Assembly (NCBI GenBank): GCA_030686995.1
Contig: CM060695.1
Coordinates: 96,500,871-96,564,870 of the forward strand
Length of the DNA: 64,000 bases
Origin: Artemisia argyi
Lineage: Eukaryota > Streptophyta > Magnoliopsida > Asterales > Asteraceae
Reading direction: 5' to 3'
Shown: positions 34,546 through 45,835 of the stretch, piece after piece
Layout: each line of letters starts with the position of its first letter
How positions within the stretch are numbered: position 1 is the stretch's first letter
Made by a program: the position numbers and the translations under genes
The notes under the pieces: generated by a model
What the model was told of the DNA's origin: nothing
The model's input: only the letters and a program-made list of their open reading frames with translations
Databases searched by the model: none

Positions 34546-37500
34546 TGATTGGATCAAAAGCAGTCAGATATTATTGACCAAGGTCAACAAGACAAAGACA
34601 ACTCAGTTCCAATTCTCCGTGGATAGTACAGTGTGTCCCCGGGTCGTTATGTCCCAGCGAGATTGCAATGGTGTTTTGGAAAACGTTTTTGAGAATGAGT
34701 GGCACTGAAGACAGTACCCAAGATGATTTGAGAGATGATTATGCTACTGATATTTGGTATTTGCACAATTTGAAATAATATTCACAATAACATATATACA
34801 GATATATTCACAAATTCACAATTTGGGATTTAGACAGAAAAAGTGGGATTTGAACAATTACAAACTACAGGGGTGCAAGTGAAACTTTTTAAAATTTAAA
34901 TTAAAAAGAAAAATTAAAATGAAAATGAAATGATTTAAATGATTATTTTAATAATAAAATACTAATTAATTAATTAAAACTATTTAAAAAGTAATTTAAA
35001 CCTAATTTAAATTAACTAAAAATTATAAAGATTACAAATTAAACTAAAAACTTGCAAAAATAATTTCTAAATCTTAAAATGAACTTGAAGAAAGTATAAA
35101 AATTAAAAATAAATATTTTTGTCTTTTTATGATTTTTCTATTAATTAAAAACTAATAATATTAATTAAACTATTTAAAATAATTTAAATTACTAATAATA
35201 CCTAAATGACTTAGAAAATTATGGAAAAATTTATAAAACTAATTAACCATCACAGGAATCCTAAAAAATTATAAAAAGTTTCTAAAAATTATTTCTAGAC
35301 TATTTTACTTATTAATTAATTTAAATCTAATTTAACTAAATTAAATAAGAAAATTGGAAAATGAACAGTAGAATTTAAAAATCTAATTTCTAAAAGTCTT
35401 AACTAATTTATAAAAACTAGGAAAATTATAAAAACCTACTATTGTTAATTAAAATTTAAGAAAACTAATTAATTACTAATATTACCTAATTAATTATTTA
35501 AACTATTTTTAATTCTAATAATTAGTAAACTGATTAAGAAAAATCTAAGAAAATTATTACAAATACTTAAAGGTAAGAGGAAATTAAGAAAATTATAAAA
35601 ATGCTAAAGTGCTTATTAATAAGCTGAAATGAAAAATGAAAAAGATAGAATCTATTAAATAGAGGCTATCACTAATTTTAAGTTTGGTTTTTTGGTGTTT
35701 TTATTTTTGACAGATAAAAATAAGATGAAAATAAGAAACTTTTACAAAACAACTTTTGTTATAGCTTAAAAAAAAGATGTGTGCACCCCCTTTATCAAAA
35801 CAGTTGACTTTCTTTGACCAATTAGGAAATTAAGCTCAAATGATCATATGTGGGGTCCACAATGATGGAACTTGGTTCAGTTAAGTAAAAGTTACTTGTA
35901 TAAGCTAGGAACAACAAACTTTAAACACTGATAACCTAATTAGAACCAAAAATAAGCATTTGAATACTTAAGCTGAACACAGAAATGAGACAAACAATTA
36001 GGGAGGTTTCAGGTGGGGTCCACAATGCCTAAGGTCACAATCTTACTAGAAATTGATAGGGGGCCAGCTGGTGAGCTTAAGGAACTAAGGGGGGCTTGTG
36101 GGGCCCACTGTGGTGGTCAGAAACCACCACCAAAGATGGTGGTTTGGTGGTGACCTGCTGATGCAAGGGAACTATATTCCCTGCAGCCTTGTTTGGAAGG
36201 TTGTGGGGTCCACAGCAAAATTCACAAAAATGAGATGAAGGGGGGAACACAAAGTTGAGCTGGGGGGCTACCTTTCCTAAAAATTTCAAGGTCTTAAACC
36301 ACCTAGAAAAATCAAAACAATTCCTACTCTTTTTGGATTTTCTGAAGAAAAGTAATTTTGACTTTACAAGTTCTTTGAGCCAGGTTGACTTTGATGAGAT
36401 TTCAATGATCCTAACTGACTATTGATGTTGTAATAAGATATATGGAACCTAAAACAAGCTTAATCTACCACTTATAACCCAAAGTGAGGTTTCATGGAAC
36501 TTAAAATCCACACAGTGGACAGTTGAGGGGGTGTTTCTTTGATTTTGACTATTTTGTGTTAAGAGTACCAATTTTATGACTCCTAAAGCCTAATTGAAAC
36601 TAATGCAAGCTAAGGGAACAACAGTCAAGACAAGATGGCAACTAAACACCACAGCAATCCACTAAACCAAACACCCCTTTACACAGATTTATCACTTGAT
36701 TCCCAAGAGATTTTGAAATTTAAACCACTAACCTTACTTATAAGCACTTGTTTTGGTTAATTAAACTGTAATGAACTAATAGGAACAATAATTAACAAGT
36801 TATACTACAAATGACCAATTATACTAAATTGACTACGTGACTAGGATTCTTAGTAACTACAAATTTTAATGAACAAGATCTCTATATTAAGCTATAATAT
36901 GCCTAAATAACACTAAATAAGCACAAACAAACTGAATAAGCAGTGATAAGTTAAGCTACAGTAGAAAGGTAGAAATGGGAATATGAGCTTACAATGTGCA
37001 ATCCTGCCAAACCATGAACCAAGAACCAATGTAACACTCCTAATAGCATCCCATGAAGCTTCTAACCCAAGGCCATCCAATATTTACCTTGCTCCAGCTT
37101 TCTTCTTTCTCCTTCACTGATTTTTTATTTTTCAATATATTTTCTTGATTTTTTTTTTGTATTTTTTTATTTTTGATGCTACACTGTATTTTAAGGTATC
37201 TAAAAGCTTTTATAAGCTTTCAAGGAGCTTATGTGAGCTTAAGTGTCCAGAGTAACAACTACAAACAACATTATACTAACATGAGATTTTTTTGAAATTT
37301 TGAAATTGCTCAAACTGAATTCAACAAGTAAATCTGAAATTGATTGATTACAAAGGTTTACAATACACTTGGAAATGCTTAAATTACAACTTAAAAGCTT
37401 AGAAACATACTAGAATTTAAAAACTTAACTAATCGACACTATTTTTCATTAATTAAACTACACACAGTCTTGTACCCTTCTTCTTCCTCTTATAGCCTTC

Positions 37501-38569
37501 AATTAGGGTTTGTGGGTCCCTCTGAGCATATCCCAACATATTCTGAGCCATTGGATGAGGAAAAATGATCTTGGCCGTTTAAAAGGATTTGGCGCCAAAA
37601 AATGATAAGTCCAAATTGGACTATTATAGCAACTGGGGGGGGGGGGGGCAGCATTTAATGCTGAGGTGAAGGGAGGGGTGTAGTGGTTTGGGCGGTGGAG
37701 ATGGGATGGAGATGGTGGGGTGGTGAGGTGATGGTTGCAGAAGCAAGTGGGGAAGAAGGGGAGGTGTTTGTTTGACTCGTTTGACCTCAGGGTCAAACAT
37801 TGACCCTGTGTTATATTAGAATGGGGTGTGGGTGGGCTGGTGGATTTTGGGCCAAAGATAAAAAGGGTGGGCTTTGGTTGTGTTGTGGATTGGACTTGGT
37901 TTTGGAGTAGTAGTAATATAAGGGTCCGGTTTGGTTTAAGCTATCACAAGGACCATTTTTGTAATATTCTGAAAATTTAGGGACTAGACTTGGCATCTTT
38001 CCAAAGTATTTCACAAGGGTATTTTCTGCCAATGATGAATAGTACATGGACCTTAGATGATTTTTCCACTTTAAATTTCCTAGGGACCAAATCTGCCAAA
38101 CTTTCAAACTCCAGGGACCAAATGTGTAATTTTCACCAAACTCGCCAAACAAGGACCAAACCTGCCATATATGAGAAGTACAAGGACAAAATTTGTTTTT
38201 CTCAAAGTTTTAATATCCCAGGGACCATTTTTGACAATTTTCCAAACTTCAGGGACTAAACTTGACATTTTGTGAAACTTTGCACCAAATGACTAATTAT
38301 GTAACTTTTTGATTTAAAAGGGCCTTTGGTGACTTTTTCAAGTTTTTAGAGTAACCAGGGACTAGATTTGACAACTTTTGAAAGATAAGGGACTGAAACT
38401 GCCAATTATGCAAACTTTGTACGTTTTTCATCTGTTTTTTATTACTTTGCATCTGAAACATATAAAACACATTCCTGGGATATTTTCACTATTTTTGCAA
38501 TATTGAGTGTTTTTAGATGTTTTGGCAACTCAGAAAAGATAAAAATGATGAGTATTTACACACTCATCA
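34546..38569 (-). repeat. Athila 3' LTR, 4024 bp
   Basis: TGATTGGATC...CTCATCA on the plus strand. The first 1 kb is extremely A+T-rich. The middle has GTGGGGTCCACA blocks. The end (37920-38410) holds a degenerate series of GGGACCAAA/GGGACTAGA-type repeats. A run of 14 G lies near 37625-37638. Confidence 0.95.
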
Positions 38570-38580
38570 ATCCCCCACAC
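38570..38580 (-). other. Athila polypurine tract
   Basis: Minus TGTGGGGGAT adjoins the start of the 3' LTR. Confidence 0.8.
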
Positions 38581-39471
38581 TAAAACATTGCTAGTCCCTA
38601 GCAATCTTTTGAGAAAAACTTAATGGATTTAAAAACTCTTTACCAAAAGCCATCACTTCTGGAGTAGCCAGATGTATCGATTCAAGTAAGAACTATGGTC
38701 CACCTGATAACCATGTGATTTTGAGCAAACCACCAGCTGTCAACGGATTTGATTAGTCTTTACCAAAAGCCGTTTGCTTCTGGACTAGCCAACTCTTGAT
38801 GGACTAAGTCAACATCTTGGTGAGCTGATTACCAATTATGGTTTTTCCACGGCCTTTACCACAAGCCATAATCTTGCGGGCTAGCTAACTCATTCACTTT
38901 ATGGGATATGGCGAGTCGATTTACCATACAATTTTGGGCAAATTGCAAGTCATCAACGGATTTGAGATATCTTTACCAAGAGCCGTTTTCTCCTGGATTA
39001 GTCAATCCTTTTGTCATTTAGACATGGCGGACTGATAACCACAAAAATTTTGGAATAAAGTGAAAAAATTTTGAAAAATTTAGGCCAAAATGGGGGTACT
39101 TAGAAAGTATTTTGTAATAAAATTCGCAAGAATTCCCCCCCCCCCCCCCACACACTAGAATTGAATATTGTCCTCAATATTCAAAGTCCCGGCTATTATG
39201 CCGATTCTTTGAACGGAAAAAGCTAATATTCGAAACTAACTGTGGAAATATTGATTTTATTTTTCACTTTATTTATATGTAAATATAAACATGTTTTTTT
39301 TTTTTTTTTTTTTTTTGAGACTTATATAATATTTACTTTTGAAAAGGTGGGGGACGGCCACTCCCCCACACTAGAGTGGTAGAAAGTAGAAAGAAGTCAG
39401 AGATATGGGTGAAAACCCATATTTTGCTAATTTTTGTTCATCGAGTCACTAGCTTGACTCGATCCCCGAAT
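38581..39471 (-). repeat. Athila 3' internal region with degenerate tandem repeats
   Basis: Non-coding DNA between integrase and the 3' LTR. Four units start with CTTTACCAMAAGCC-like sequence at 38638, 38758, 38855 and 38971 (97-120 bases apart), each followed by a TCTGGAGTAGCC-like box. A C run at about 39137-39150 and a T run near 39295-39316 follow. No envelope-like frame, which some Athila elements carry here, is present. Confidence 0.75.
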
Positions 39472-40404
39472 TCATTGGTCCATGGGGAAAGTTAGGAGAT
39501 CTGGGACAACCAAGGATGGTATGTCCTCTCCAAAATAGTGTTTCAAACGATGACCATTCACTTTGAAGTTAGGACTTTCGGGTTGAGATAACTCAACAGT
39601 CCCGTATGGATATACTTTAGTAACAGTGAATGGTCCAGTCCATCGGGTTTTTAATTTCCCCGAGAAGATCTTTAACCTTGAATTGAAAAGAAGGACTCTG
39701 TCACCGACGTTGAAAACGCGGTTCTTAATCTTGGAGTTGTGAATCTTCTTTGTCTTTTCTTTGTAGATCAAAGAGTTCTCGTAGGCTTGATCACCCGCTT
39801 TATGAAGATCATAGTTTGCATGTTTCAAGGCCCAGTAGGCTTTGTGCTCGAGCTCGATCGGTAAATGACACGCCTTCCCGTATAAAAGCTTGTAGGGAGT
39901 ACACCCGATGGGTGTTTTGTAAGCTGTACGGAAGGCCCGGAGTGCATCATCTAGTTTGTCCGACCAGGAGGCACGGTTTTCATCTACGGTCCTCTCAAGA
40001 ATCCGTTTAATACCACGGTTGGAAACCTCCACCTGCCCACTTGTTTGTGGGTGATACGCGGTAGAAAAACGATGAGTAACACCGTACTTAAGCATGACTT
40101 TTACGAATTAATCATTGCAAAAGTGATTACCGCGATCACTAATGATGGCACGAGGAGTTCCAAAATGAGCAAAGAGGGATTTCAAGAATTTCAACAACTC
40201 AGGCATCGTTAGTGGGTAAGGCGTTTGCCTCAACCCATTTTGACAAGTAGTCAACAGCCACGAGAATGTATTTGTTTCCACGAGAAGATGGGAATGGCCC
40301 CATAAAATCAATGCCCCAGACGTCAAAGATTTCACAAACTTGAATGGCATTTTGTGGCATTTCGTTCTTTTGTGAAATATTCCCGTGACGCTGACAAGCG
40401 TCAC
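39472..40404 (-). pseudogene. Athila integrase, C-terminal part, nonsense mutation
   Basis: The frame 40108-40404 ends NHFCND and a stop where the family usually has Gln. The remainder, 39472-40095, starts MLKYGVTHRFSTAYHPQTSGQVEV with the catalytic Glu region and continues to the C-terminal GPF module (KTRWTGPFTVTKVYPYG). The integrase inserts the element into DNA. The stop at 40108-40110 fits a C-to-T change (CAA to TAA). Confidence 0.88.
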
Positions 40405-41077
40405 AAGCTTTGACTAGCTCGTGGGCATCCTTATAAATCGTGGGCCAATAGAAACCAGAATCAAACACCTTTTTGGCGGTGTAGTTAGGACTATGGTGGC
40501 CCCCGGTGGGTCCAGCATGGCAAGCCTTGAGAATATCAGTGGCTTCCTGTCCGTAAACACATCGCCTGATGACTTGATCGGCACAGATTTTGAAGAGATA
40601 GGGGTCATCCCAGAAGTAAGGTTTAACGTCTTTGAAGAATTTGTTCTTCTGTTGGGACGTCATCCCCTTCACGATGAAGCTACCCGCATGGTAATTTGCA
40701 AAGTCGGCAAACCATGGGGTAGTAGAGTCACCACAAAAAGCAACCGCATTGAGTGTCTCGAGAGGAAATGTTTCATTTATTTCCTGTTTCTCGGACACAT
40801 CCTGGTGAGGGTTTTCTAATCGTGAGAGATGATCAGCAGCAAGGTTCTCAGCTCCTTTTTTATCACGGATAATGATATCAAATTCTTGGAGGAGGAGAAC
40901 CCAACAGAGTAGCCTCGACTTTGCATCTTGCTTTGCAAATAGGTACTTCAAAGCCGAGTGATCCGTATACACTACGCATTTGGTTAGGATTAAGTATGGC
41001 CAGAATTTTTCAAAGGCATACACCACAGCCAATAGTTCTTTTTCAGTGGTGGTGTAATGACTTTGAGCCTCGGTCAT
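40199..41077 (-). pseudogene. Athila RNase H and integrase N-terminal part
   Basis: Opens with the RNase H signature [20 protein letters not shown] and [13 protein letters not shown]. It then has the zinc-binding HHCC of the integrase ([17 protein letters not shown] ... CDACQRHGN) and the first catalytic Asp in [11 protein letters not shown]. It breaks by frameshift near 40205, after YLSKWVEA. A stop at about 41090 separates it from RT. Confidence 0.88.
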
Positions 41078-41101
41078 AGTTTTGCTTGCTTAGTGTATAG
41101 G

Positions 41102-42436
41102 CTAAAAGTATTTTGCTTTTCGTTGCCCCAAGACCGCACCTATGGCAAAGCAACTAGCATCGCACATAAGCTCAAAAGGTAGGTCCCAATCGGGGGCAAC
41201 AAGAATCGGTGCCTCAGTAAGCTTTTTCTTTAACGTTTCAAAAGCTTCGATGCACTCAGGAGAGAAGATGAAAGGAGCATCCTTCTCGAGGAGATGGGTC
41301 ATAGGCCGGGCAATCTTAGAGAAATCTTGGATAAACCTACGGTAGAAGCCGGCATGACCCAAAAAGCTCCTGACACCTTTAACGGTGGTGGGATGAGGTA
41401 ATTTAGCAATGACATCAATTTTGGCTTTGTCAACCTCAATCCCGTTCTTTGAAATTTTATAGCCGAGGACAATGCCCTCTTTAACCATAAAATGGCTCTT
41501 CTCCCAGTTGAGACTTAAATTCGTTTCTTTGCAACGTTTAAGCATCTGTTCCAAGTGGGAGAGACAAGACTGGAATGAATCCCTGATGACTGAAAAGTCA
41601 TCCATAAATACCTCCATGGTTTTCCTGATCATGTCAGAAAAGATAGACATCATGCACCTCTGGAACGTGCCTGGTGCATTACATAAGCCGAAAGGCATAC
41701 GTCTGTAAGCAAAAGTTCCGTAGGGGCATGTGAAGGTAGTTTTCTCTTGATCCTGTGGATCAATGGGGATTTGGAAATAACCCGAGAAACCATCGAGGAA
41801 GCAGTAGTATTCATTCCCCGCTAGTCTTTCGAGCATCTGGTCCATAAAAGAGAGAGGAAAATGGTCTTTACGGGTGGCTTCATTCAACTTACGATAGTCA
41901 ATACATACTCGCCAACCCGTAACCAAACGAGTTGGAATCAACTCGTTTTCCTCATTGGTGACAACGGTTATGCCACCCTTTTTAGGAACACAATGAATTG
42001 GGCTAACCCAAGGACTGTCAGATATCGGATAAATCAATCCCGCATCAAGAAGTTTTAGAACCTCTTGTTTGATAACTTCGTGGATTTTGGGATTTACCCT
42101 TCTCTGTTGTTGCACTGCTGGCTTAAAGTCATCCTCCATTAAGATTTTGTGTGTACAAAAGTCAGGGCTAACACCCTTAATGTCGGAGAGTTTCCAAGCA
42201 ATTGCTTGCTTGTGTGCCTTAAGAACCTTTAGAAGTGCAGCCTTTTCCTCATCTTTTAAGTCTTTAGCAATAATGATGGGTAATTTATCATCACCCTCCA
42301 GAAATGCATATTCTAGATGAGGAGGCAAGTCCTTGAGCTCAACCTCGGGAAATTCTTCAGATTTTTCAATAGACTTAATTTCCGCTTTATGAAGTTGTTT
42401 TGGAGATGGAGAGGGTGAAGGATCGTCATTTAACAA
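41102..42436 (-). pseudogene. Athila reverse transcriptase
   Basis: A long open frame of 444 residues. It has the gypsy RT blocks SPWVSPIHCVPKKGGITVV, GWRVCIDYRKLNEATRKDHF, YRRMPFGLCNAPGTFQRCM and the catalytic FMDDFSV, then the connection domain (GVRSFLGHAGFYRRFI, FELMCDASCFAIGAVLGQR). It copies element RNA into DNA. It is open by itself but cut off from protease upstream and RNase H downstream by stop and frame changes. Confidence 0.9.
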
Positions 42437-42529
42437 TCTTTCAAGAAGAAGAATGTCCCCCTCAGGGTCAAGATAGTTTTCATCAACCCCATGAGGGATT
42501 GAACTATCCTGAGCAAGAAAAGCCTCGAC

Positions 42530-43500
42530 CTATTCCAGAAGGAAGTCACTTCCCTCAAATGGAGTGAGAGAAGGGGAAGAGTCGGAAATGATAGGCTCAG
42601 AAGAAAGAGCGGTACTGCCACTTGCTGAGAAACCGAGGACTTCTTGAGAATACTCCTCTGACGCAACATCGATGATGTCAATTCGGTTAACCGTTTCAGC
42701 GTCATAGTTGGAGGAGTATCTTGAAGTCTGATCAAGATTGAATCTGATGGCTTCACCACCAACACGTAGAGTGATTTCTTCTTCGAATACGTCGATTAGA
42801 GCACGACCTGTTCTTAAGAATCCCCTCCCGAGAATGAGAGGAACTTTTGGGTCAGCATCGAAATCAACAATCACGAAATCTGCCGGAAAATGGAACTTTC
42901 CTACTTTCACGAAGATATCTTTGGCAATGCCGAGAGGACGAGATATAGTACGGTCTGCAAGCTCGAGAGTCATACAGGTAGGAGTGAGAGCAGGAAGAGA
43001 GAGTCTCTTCCAGACTGAGTAAGGCATAAGGTTAATGTTTGCACCAAGATCGGCCAAGGCAAAGCATTCACCATCCCCGGGAAAATGCAAGGAATGAGAA
43101 ATTTCCCGGCATCTCCAAGCTTTTTCAAGAGCACTGCTGAGCAATGCTCATTAAGTGGAGTTTTAGCCATCTCACAGAGTTTTTCCTTATTGCTTATCAG
43201 ATTTTTGATTGTTGAAGCAAATTTAGGCATGAGAAGAAGAGCATCCGCGAAGCTAATATCGAAATGCAACTCTTGGAAAATTTGATAGAATTTTTCCATC
43301 TGATGATTAGCTCTTTCGTGGTTCTTTTGATCATTCAATCGTGAAGGATATGGAATTGAAGGCTTAGGATCATTCTTTGGAATTTCATCAGAATTTTCAG
43401 GAGGATCAAATACAACTTTCGACTTGCGAGTCGGGACCGGGACAACTTGAAGGTGGACGTTGTTGGTACCTCCGTTATTAGTAGGAAGTACCATGTCCAT
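42530..43500 (-). pseudogene. Athila gag-protease linker and protease, frameshifted
   Basis: The linker is in 42970-43500 (QIFQELHFDISFADALLLMPKF). After a frame change near 43090 the protease follows in 42530-43144 (FALADLGANINLMPYSVW, then VPLILGRGFLRTGRALIDV). ADLGA takes the place of the DSGA active site and is typical of the Athila type. The frame then changes again before RT. Confidence 0.85.
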
Positions 43501-43680
43501 GGTAACCTCAGGTTCACGTTCTGCTACCTTAGTAAGAGGAGAAGAAGAGGTAGAGGGAATCGTGGGTCCATTGTATGATACCCCACTTTGGGTAGTGATC
43601 GCTTTGACATCGCCCCTCGGGTTAGCGATCGTGTTGCTCGGTAGTATACCCGGGCCTGAGGGTCGATCATTTAAAGACTT

Positions 43681-45198
43681 CTAAAGCTCAGAGATCTTGC
43701 TGATCAATAACCGATTCGTTTCCTCTTGTGCTTTCATGAATTGTTTTAGCACTTCATCGGAGGAAGACGAGGGTGGAACAACGTTTTGATTTTGAGTAGG
43801 AAAATTTTGAACACGGTTGTTTTGAAAATTCCCTTGGTTTTGATTGTTGTTACCCTGAAAATTGTTTCTCTGATTGAAATTACCCTGATTGTAATTCCCT
43901 TGATTTTGGTTTCTTTGAAAATTTCCTTGAAAACCTTGATTTTGATTGCCATTTTGGAAATTGTTTTGATTAAAATGACCTTGATTTTGGTTCGGGTTTT
44001 GGAAATTTGAGTTTTGACCTTGGTTAAAATCTCCTCGATTATGATTCGAGTTACGGTTTTGATTTTGGTTAAAACCGGGAGGTCCGAGAAAATTGTTGGA
44101 ACGATAGCTCAAGAAATTACGGTCCCCTTGTGGTTGGTAAGAATTACCCCCCATGTTGTAGGAACCTTGAGCAGCATAAACGTTCTCTTGAGGAAAACCA
44201 GCAGTAGCTGGACATTCGGAATACAGATGTAGGCCTCCACAAGTTTCACAACTTCGGGCCACGGCTTTCACTTGTTGATTTTGAACCTGATTTTGCATAG
44301 TTTGGTTCATTCTCAACACAGCCGTAGAAATATCATCCATCTTTTTTGTGAGAGCAATTATTTCAGGAGATGATGGTGAAGGAATGATTGATTTACATGA
44401 CTCATCCCTCTCCGCAGAGGAATCCCAAAAGTTATGGTGGGCAGTCATGTTCTCAATCAGGTCATAGCATTTTTCGGGACGCCTTTTCATAAAGGTCCCA
44501 CCAGCAGTAGCATTGAGAATATCCCGGTGCCTCAATGTCAGACCATTATAGAAGGTATCTATGATGGTAACTTGTAACATATTGTGGTTAGGGCACCGAT
44601 CAATAGCTAGCTTATAACGTTCCCAAGCCTCAAAAAGAGACTCATCGGGACGCTGCCGGAAGTTGTTGATATCATTTCGTAACTTGGTAACCATGGAAGG
44701 TGGAAAATATTTTGCTAAAAATTTGGTTACCATTTCATCAAAGGTACGAATAGAATTCTTTGGGAGTCGGTCAAACCATGTAGTGGCATGATGGGTGAGA
44801 GAATAGGGGAAGAGATACAGCCGGAGGGCATCATCGGTGACACCATGTTGTTTCATGCTTTGGGTGACGGTAAGATATTTATCAAGATGCTTGTTAGCAT
44901 CGTCACCCAGTAATCCGTGAAATTGACACGAATTTTGGACTTGTTGGATCATGTGGTGCTTGAGGCCAAAGTCCGTAGCCTCAATAGTGAGTGGTGCAAT
45001 AGGTTCGTCCCTCCCTTGCATGGTAGGCTGGCACAACTCCTCCATCGTTCGGAGATCGGGAGCTGGCTCATCCCTGGGAGGGTCAGGAGGTGGTGGTGGT
45101 GGCCCATCGGCCATTTCGGTTTTTGGTTCTTCAATAACAGTACGTAGCTCGGGTACATTTTTCTGAATTTTACGTTTTGTTTGTGACCGAGTGCGCAT
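43681..45198 (-). CDS. Athila gag, 505 residues, open frame
   Basis: Starts at ATG 45198 with a basic MRTRSQTKRKIQK stretch. The gag core has WFDRLPKNSIRTFDEMVTKF and RQRPDESLFEAWERYK. One zinc knuckle, CETCGGLHLYSEC, lies near residue 320, followed by a long Asn/Gln/Phe-rich tail of NQNQGNF-like repeats and a short helical end. It would package element RNA. The frame is intact. The Asn/Gln-rich tail also leaves open but meaningless frames on the other strand. Confidence 0.9.
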   Translation of the reverse strand: MRTRSQTKRKIQKNVPELRTVIEEPKTEMADGPPPPPPDPPRDEPAPDLRTMEELCQPTMQGRDEPIAPLTIEATDFGLKHHMIQQVQNSCQFHGLLGDDANKHLDKYLTVTQSMKQHGVTDDALRLYLFPYSLTHHATTWFDRLPKNSIRTFDEMVTKFLAKYFPPSMVTKLRNDINNFRQRPDESLFEAWERYKLAIDRCPNHNMLQVTIIDTFYNGLTLRHRDILNATAGGTFMKRRPEKCYDLIENMTAHHNFWDSSAERDESCKSIIPSPSSPEIIALTKKMDDISTAVLRMNQTMQNQVQNQQVKAVARSCETCGGLHLYSECPATAGFPQENVYAAQGSYNMGGNSYQPQGDRNFLSYRSNNFLGPPGFNQNQNRNSNHNRGDFNQGQNSNFQNPNQNQGHFNQNNFQNGNQNQGFQGNFQRNQNQGNYNQGNFNQRNNFQGNNNQNQGNFQNNRVQNFPTQNQNVVPPSSSSDEVLKQFMKAQEETNRLLISKISEL

Positions 45199-45812
45199 GC
45201 ACTAAAAACAATTTTTCAAAACAAGATCGAGGCAAAACCACAGTGAACTTAAATCCAATAATCACAAGTGAATGGCTTCTTTAAAAAAGGTACACCACTC
45301 ACAGGGATATAAAGGCAAGTTTTAATCTTTTGTTTGAGAACTTATTATGTTCACACCCCCAGTTGGTAGGTGTTCTGCCTTGGTTTGCGGTGGTAAGATT
45401 TTATGTATTTATTAACAGAAAAATTGTTTTTGGCTTATGGGTGTGTGTGCAGAAAATTTTGGGAAATATTTTTAGAACTGATTCGTTAACCGAATCGTCC
45501 CTTTAAGATTACTCGCAGGCTGGCGGGAGGGAATGAATGGATCCCTCTTCAGTTCGCAATTTAATGTCAGAACTTACCTTATACCAACTGTTTCAGGTTG
45601 TAATCTTAAAGAAAACGAAGTAATTTAACTTCACAGTTTGTTTTGTTGTTTTTGATTTTTTTGGTGTTGTTAACACTTCAGGAAAAGTGTTAATGAACTT
45701 TTTGATACGATTGATATTTTTACAAAAACTTTTTACAAATTGTGTGAAATTTGTACATGGAGGGTTTTGAAAACCACTAAACTTAAAACGATTTTAAAAA
45801 CACGCAACAACC
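45199..45812 (-). other. Athila 5' leader
   Basis: Untranslated DNA between the primer site and gag. No distinct motif recognised. Confidence 0.7.
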
Positions 45813-45830
45813 TCCCCGGCAGCGGCGCCA
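45813..45830 (-). other. Athila primer-binding site (tRNA-Asp type)
   Basis: Minus TGGCGCCGCTGCCGGGGA lies five bases inside the 5' LTR. The family motif TGGCGCCGTTGCCGGGGA is known from Athila elements; here one base differs. Confidence 0.85.
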
Positions 45831-45835
45831 AATTT

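Noticed and set aside
43746..44232. Several open frames on both strands opposite or beside the Athila gag tail
   Set aside because: They are by-products of the Asn/Gln-rich repeat in gag, read in other frames.
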